Source: Caproicibacterium sp. BJN0003 (GTDB taxonomy: Bacteria > Bacillota > Clostridia > Oscillospirales > Acutalibacteraceae). From it: DNA of 64,000 bases. The notes beneath the pieces are model-generated. The model was not told where the DNA came from and ran no database searches. It saw only the letters and a program-made list of their open reading frames with translations. Shown in pieces: positions 61,685 to 64,000 of the stretch. Every line of letters starts with the position of its first letter. Position 1 is the first letter of the stretch. The position numbers and the translations under genes are program-made. The DNA is taken from positions 2,294,001 through 2,358,000 of the forward strand of contig NZ_CP111108.1 in the NCBI RefSeq assembly GCF_026314295.1. Reading direction: 5' to 3'.

Positions 61685-62017
61685 ATGGCAACAGTAACAG
61701 ATAAAACCGTAAAAATTACCGCACAGATTAATGGTATAGACGAAGCGATAGAAAAAGCGAAGCAGCTTAAATCACTTTTGCAGGAAGTGAAAGAATTAGC
61801 CGCGTCGCTTGATCTGAAACTAACTGTTGACGGTGAACCCTATTCGCCGAAGCAGCCTAAAGAAAATCTTCGTGGGATTACGGTTGATCTTTCTGGCTCT
61901 AAATCCACTCGTGATACTCAGATAGTAGAACCGATTAAAGGCGCAAAATTCATTGACAAGATCACGGCTGATTTATCCAGTCATGATATTCGCGGAGAAC
62001 AGTCAAAAAATTATTAA
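61685..62017 (+). CDS. Uncharacterised phage protein (110 residues)
   Basis: A hydrophilic protein with an N-terminal half of beta-alpha-beta type (TVKITAQINGIDEAIEKAKQLKSLLQEVKELA), resembling small tape-like or regulatory phage proteins, and a polar C-terminal half. AAAGGAGATG precedes the ATG by a short spacing. I do not recognise the family. Confidence 0.75.
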   Translation: MATVTDKTVKITAQINGIDEAIEKAKQLKSLLQEVKELAASLDLKLTVDGEPYSPKQPKENLRGITVDLSGSKSTRDTQIVEPIKGAKFIDKITADLSSHDIRGEQSKNY

Positions 62018-62031
62018 AAGGAAGTGAAAAA

Positions 62032-62808
62032 ATGAACGATTTACAAATTTTCAAAAATTCTGATTTTGGAGAACTTCGGACGATCGTCAAGGAAGGCGAA
62101 CCGTGGTTTGTAGCGATTGATGTTTGCAAGGCATTAGAAATTGCTAATAGCCGCATGGCGGTTGATCGGCTTGACGAAGATGAAAAGGACGTCAGTTTAA
62201 CTGACACCCTTGGTGGAAAGCAGCAAATGCAAATTGTCTCCGAGTCCGGCCTGTACAGTTTAGCCCTCGGAAGTCGCAAGCCACAGGCAAAGCCTTTTAA
62301 ACGTTGGGTAACGCATGAAGTGATTCCATCAATCCGAAAGCATGGAGCGTATGCAACACCAGCAACGATTGAAAGCCTTATCCAAAACCCGGAAAGCGGA
62401 ATCAAATTGTTAACTGCCCTTAAAGAGGAGCAGGACAAGCGCAAGGTGCTAGAGGATAAAGTTAATCAAGATAGGCCAAAAGTCCTCTTTGCGGACGCGG
62501 TAGCGGCAAGTGAAAGCCCAATGCTGATTGGGGAGCTTGCCAAAGTTATTAAGCAAAATGGCGTAAACATTGGAGAGAAAAGATTGTTTGAATGGCTCCG
62601 CAATAACGGCTATCTTATTCGACGCAAGGGGACAGACTATAATTCCCCAACCCAGAGATCAATGGAAATGGGGTTGTTTAAGGTAAAGGAAACCGCGATC
62701 ACCCATTCAGACGGTCACATAACCGTAAACCGCACGACAAAGGTGACGGGACGCGGCCAGAGATATTTCGTAAATAAGTTTTTGGGAAGTGAAAATTATG
62801 ATAACTGA
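62032..62808 (+). CDS. Phage antirepressor (BRO-N/KilA-C type)
   Basis: A 258-residue protein. The N-terminal BRO domain (about 1-110) has the pattern LRTIVKEGEPWFVAIDVCKALEIAN, LYSLALGSRKPQAKPFKRWVTHEVIPSIRKHGAY. The C-terminal KilA-C/ANT domain (about 145-250) includes LAKVIKQNGVNIGEKRLFEWLRNNGYLI and GRGQRYFVNKFLG. Such proteins bind DNA or the repressor and favour lytic growth. AAAGGAAGTG precedes the ATG. The next gene overlaps its end by 11 bases. Confidence 0.92.
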   Translation: MNDLQIFKNSDFGELRTIVKEGEPWFVAIDVCKALEIANSRMAVDRLDEDEKDVSLTDTLGGKQQMQIVSESGLYSLALGSRKPQAKPFKRWVTHEVIPSIRKHGAYATPATIESLIQNPESGIKLLTALKEEQDKRKVLEDKVNQDRPKVLFADAVAASESPMLIGELAKVIKQNGVNIGEKRLFEWLRNNGYLIRRKGTDYNSPTQRSMEMGLFKVKETAITHSDGHITVNRTTKVTGRGQRYFVNKFLGSENYDN

Positions 62809-63025
62809 AAAAGATATTCTGTCAATGCAAAGCGTTCTCCCAACTACAGCCGCTAAGTACATAAAAGAAACGCCAACGTTTATCCGTCTTGGCTTGCAGC
62901 AAAATCGGCTCCCGATCGGAAGTGCTGTCCAGAATCCTAGCGGCAAATGGTCTTACCATATCAGCCCCGGACTGCTAGTTGCCTATCAAAAAGGCACGCT
63001 GAATATCGAAATCAAACCAAATTGA
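62798..63025 (+). CDS. Excisionase-like DNA-binding phage protein
   Basis: A 75-residue protein with a winged-helix-like build: LPTTAAKYIKETPTFIRLGLQQNRLPIGSAVQ, then GKWSYHISPGLLVAYQKG. This is the helix-turn-helix plus wing pattern seen in MerR-like excisionases and phage transcription factors. It starts within the antirepressor end (11-base overlap), ATG 62798, after GGGAAG. Excisionase activity is inferred only. Confidence 0.65.
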   Translation: MITEKDILSMQSVLPTTAAKYIKETPTFIRLGLQQNRLPIGSAVQNPSGKWSYHISPGLLVAYQKGTLNIEIKPN

Positions 63026-63040
63026 AAGGAAGTAAAAGTC

Positions 63041-63304
63041 GTGGCGAACTTAATTGATATTGAAGCAAAAATTAAAATTCCCAATCGAATTAAAATTTCC
63101 AATCGAGAAGAAATCTTATCATGCGTGGGGCATTTGAAAAAAGCTTCCGACGAACTGAAAGCAGCTTTTTCAGTGCTGGAAGAAGATGAAATTCCAAAAG
63201 TCGACTATTTGAGAAAAGCCCAATTCATGCCGGAAGAATCAGAGCCAGATCATTTGAAAGAAATGCAGTTTTTAGGAGAAGATGATCCCGATCATGAAAA
63301 TTAA
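63041..63304 (+). CDS. Uncharacterised phage protein (87 residues)
   Basis: An acidic, mostly helical protein starting with GTG at 63041 after AAAGGAAGT. Two similar sequence stretches (KIKIPNRIKISNRE and an EPDHLKEMQFLGEDDPDHE tail) give it low complexity. No family recognised. Confidence 0.6.
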   Translation: MANLIDIEAKIKIPNRIKISNREEILSCVGHLKKASDELKAAFSVLEEDEIPKVDYLRKAQFMPEESEPDHLKEMQFLGEDDPDHEN

Positions 63305-63500
63305 TGGCTCAAAGCTAAAATTTCAGATGGCAATACACAATCTAACCCAAACAAAGCTTTCCAAAAAATCCGGCTTGTCAACCTACACTGTCTTTAACGC
63401 TTTAAACAGCAAGAATGTGCGGCCAATGACGGAAAGATTGCTTTCGAGAGCAATTGGGATTGAGGAAGGAAAAATTTTAGAGGAGGAAAAGAAATGCTAA
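63294..63500 (+). CDS. Small XRE-type HTH phage protein
   Basis: A 68-residue HTH protein: KINGSKLKFQMAIHNLTQTKLSKKSGLSTYTVFNALNSKNVRPMT, the Cro/CI fold. Start is unsure: ATG 63294 gives a typical N-terminus but its nearest AGGAGA is 14 bases away; ATG 63282 is the alternative. It overlaps the preceding gene. It may be a second transcription factor of the early region. Confidence 0.75.
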   Translation: MKINGSKLKFQMAIHNLTQTKLSKKSGLSTYTVFNALNSKNVRPMTERLLSRAIGIEEGKILEEEKKC

Positions 63501-63712
63501 AAGAGCAAGTATGCAGCGTTTGCGGAAATAAATTCTTGCCTATTAAAAACAAGGTTTATCTATCGTACGAGCCAAAAGGAATTACTGATAGCCTTAAAAG
63601 CCCATCTGATGTTTTTGACACTATGGACTGCCCTTATTGCGGTTGCCAAACCTTGCTTAAGAAACGGTTTCCAATAGTGAGAAACAAGGAGGAAAAGCAA
63701 TGGACCTATTAG
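63494..63712 (+). CDS. Small zinc-ribbon phage protein
   Basis: A 72-residue protein with two CxxC pairs (CSVCGNKF and CPYCGCQ) at residues about 7-10 and 46-49, a zinc ribbon. GAGGAGG precedes ATG 63494; it overlaps the end of the HTH gene and the start of the next gene. No specific function known. Confidence 0.65.
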   Translation: MLKEQVCSVCGNKFLPIKNKVYLSYEPKGITDSLKSPSDVFDTMDCPYCGCQTLLKKRFPIVRNKEEKQWTY

Positions 63713-63873
63713 AGTATGTGGGATTGATCGCTATTGTATCGGTAGCAATCTATTCAGTCAAAAAGATTTCGGTTTCCTGCTATCGAAAAAAGGCCATGCG
63801 CGAATGGGCGCGTGAGCAAAGGCACGTTGCAAATTTGAAAAGCAAAAATAGAGTAGAAATGAGGGTTGAGTGA
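63700..63873 (+). CDS. Small single-span membrane phage protein (57 residues)
   Basis: One hydrophobic segment near the N-terminus (LLEYVGLIAIVSVAIYSV) followed by a basic tail. AAGGAGG (63686-63692) supports ATG 63700. It overlaps the zinc-ribbon gene by 13 bases and its TGA shares bases with the next ATG (TGATG). Function unknown. Confidence 0.65.
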   Translation: MDLLEYVGLIAIVSVAIYSVKKISVSCYRKKAMREWAREQRHVANLKSKNRVEMRVE

Positions 63874-64000
63874 TGGACAAACTAAAACCGTGCCCGTTCT
63901 GCGGAGGGAAAGCAAGAATCAGAACTGTACTAAATGATAATTTTGTGGAATGTGGTAATTGTTGGTCTCATGGACCGCACGTTCTCGGGTTTAATATGAC
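63873..64000 (+). CDS. Lar-like restriction-alleviation family protein (partial)
   Basis: The visible 42 codons read KPCPFCGGKARIR then VECGNCWSHGP, the paired CxxC zinc pattern of the Lar family, which lets phages escape host type I restriction in the best-known case. The C-terminus is cut by the window edge. It starts at ATG 63873, overlapping the stop of the previous gene. Confidence 0.65.
   Translation, partial: MDKLKPCPFCGGKARIRTVLNDNFVECGNCWSHGPHVLGFNM

Larger units (their letters stand above)
58646..64000. mobile_element. Left end of an integrated prophage (tRNA-Arg site), continues beyond window
   Basis: Directly after tRNA-Arg come a leftward tyrosine integrase, a PH/SHOCT gene, a convergent small gene, a leftward XRE repressor, and a rightward run of short tightly packed early genes including an antirepressor and a Lar-like protein. 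This is the classic lysogeny-module order of a temperate phage in a tRNA gene. The distal attachment site and structural genes lie outside, so completeness is unknown, and an ICE cannot be fully excluded. Confidence 0.88.

Overview
The window reads as a chromosome segment of an anaerobic, moderate-GC Firmicute of the class Clostridia, most likely Oscillospirales or a relative. This is an inference from gene content and style: a fabD-fabG-fabF-accB-fabZ-accC-accD-accA cluster, pyruvate:ferredoxin oxidoreductase, pyruvate phosphate dikinase, a CIRCE-controlled hrcA-grpE-dnaK-dnaJ operon, strong purine-rich ribosome binding sites and frequent GTG/TTG starts. No rRNA or CRISPR array was seen. One tRNA gene is present.

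Layout. 1-6210: type II fatty-acid synthesis and acetyl-CoA carboxylase operon, entered inside fabD. 6215-14972: mostly single housekeeping genes (flavin-binding protein, RlmD-type methyltransferase with an arginase-like protein, Na+-dependent transporter, LUD protein, DUF4176 lipoprotein, CPBP protease, tadA, a large unknown membrane protein). 15048-20305: a leftward adenylation enzyme / carrier protein / MBOAT / SGNH operon that resembles dlt, and a YcxB-like gene. 20553-31534: ppdK, prs-pth-hemW and the heat-shock operon. 31548-38557: a leftward six-gene catabolic operon (AbgT transporter, enolase-superfamily enzyme, two amidohydrolase-fold proteins, RidA, creatininase-like hydrolase) next to a PAS/HTH regulator. 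38669-48318: a second catabolic region with a glutaconate-type CoA-transferase, a four-subunit 2-oxoacid:ferredoxin oxidoreductase, a D-2-hydroxyacid dehydrogenase, a GltS-type symporter and two AraC regulators. 48344-58517: nifJ, a CNNM/CBS membrane protein, glgP and a GH13 amylase. 58570-64000: tRNA-Arg(ACG) followed directly by the left end of an integrated prophage that continues past the window.

How the genes fit together. The left and middle parts are core metabolism: malonyl-CoA and fatty-acid synthesis, pyruvate/PEP interconversion, ferredoxin-linked pyruvate oxidation, glycogen or maltodextrin breakdown, and protein quality control. The two catabolic regions are accessory-looking and self-contained. 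Each has its own transporter and regulator(s), and neither has an obvious substrate. In the first, one amidohydrolase-fold protein has lost all metal ligands while its neighbour keeps them, which suggests an active/inactive pair. In the second, the enzymes suggest import of an acid, oxidation of a 2-hydroxyacid to a 2-oxoacid, ferredoxin-linked decarboxylation to an acyl-CoA, and CoA transfer to save the thioester energy.

The prophage end shows a normal lysogeny layout: integrase, PH/SHOCT protein, repressor, divergent early genes with an antirepressor. It also has a 35-codon gene convergent with the repressor, whose promoter spacer holds a GAAC-N4-GTTC LexA-type box. That makes it a candidate SOS-triggered microprotein. 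Functions rest on motif reading alone; no database search was possible.
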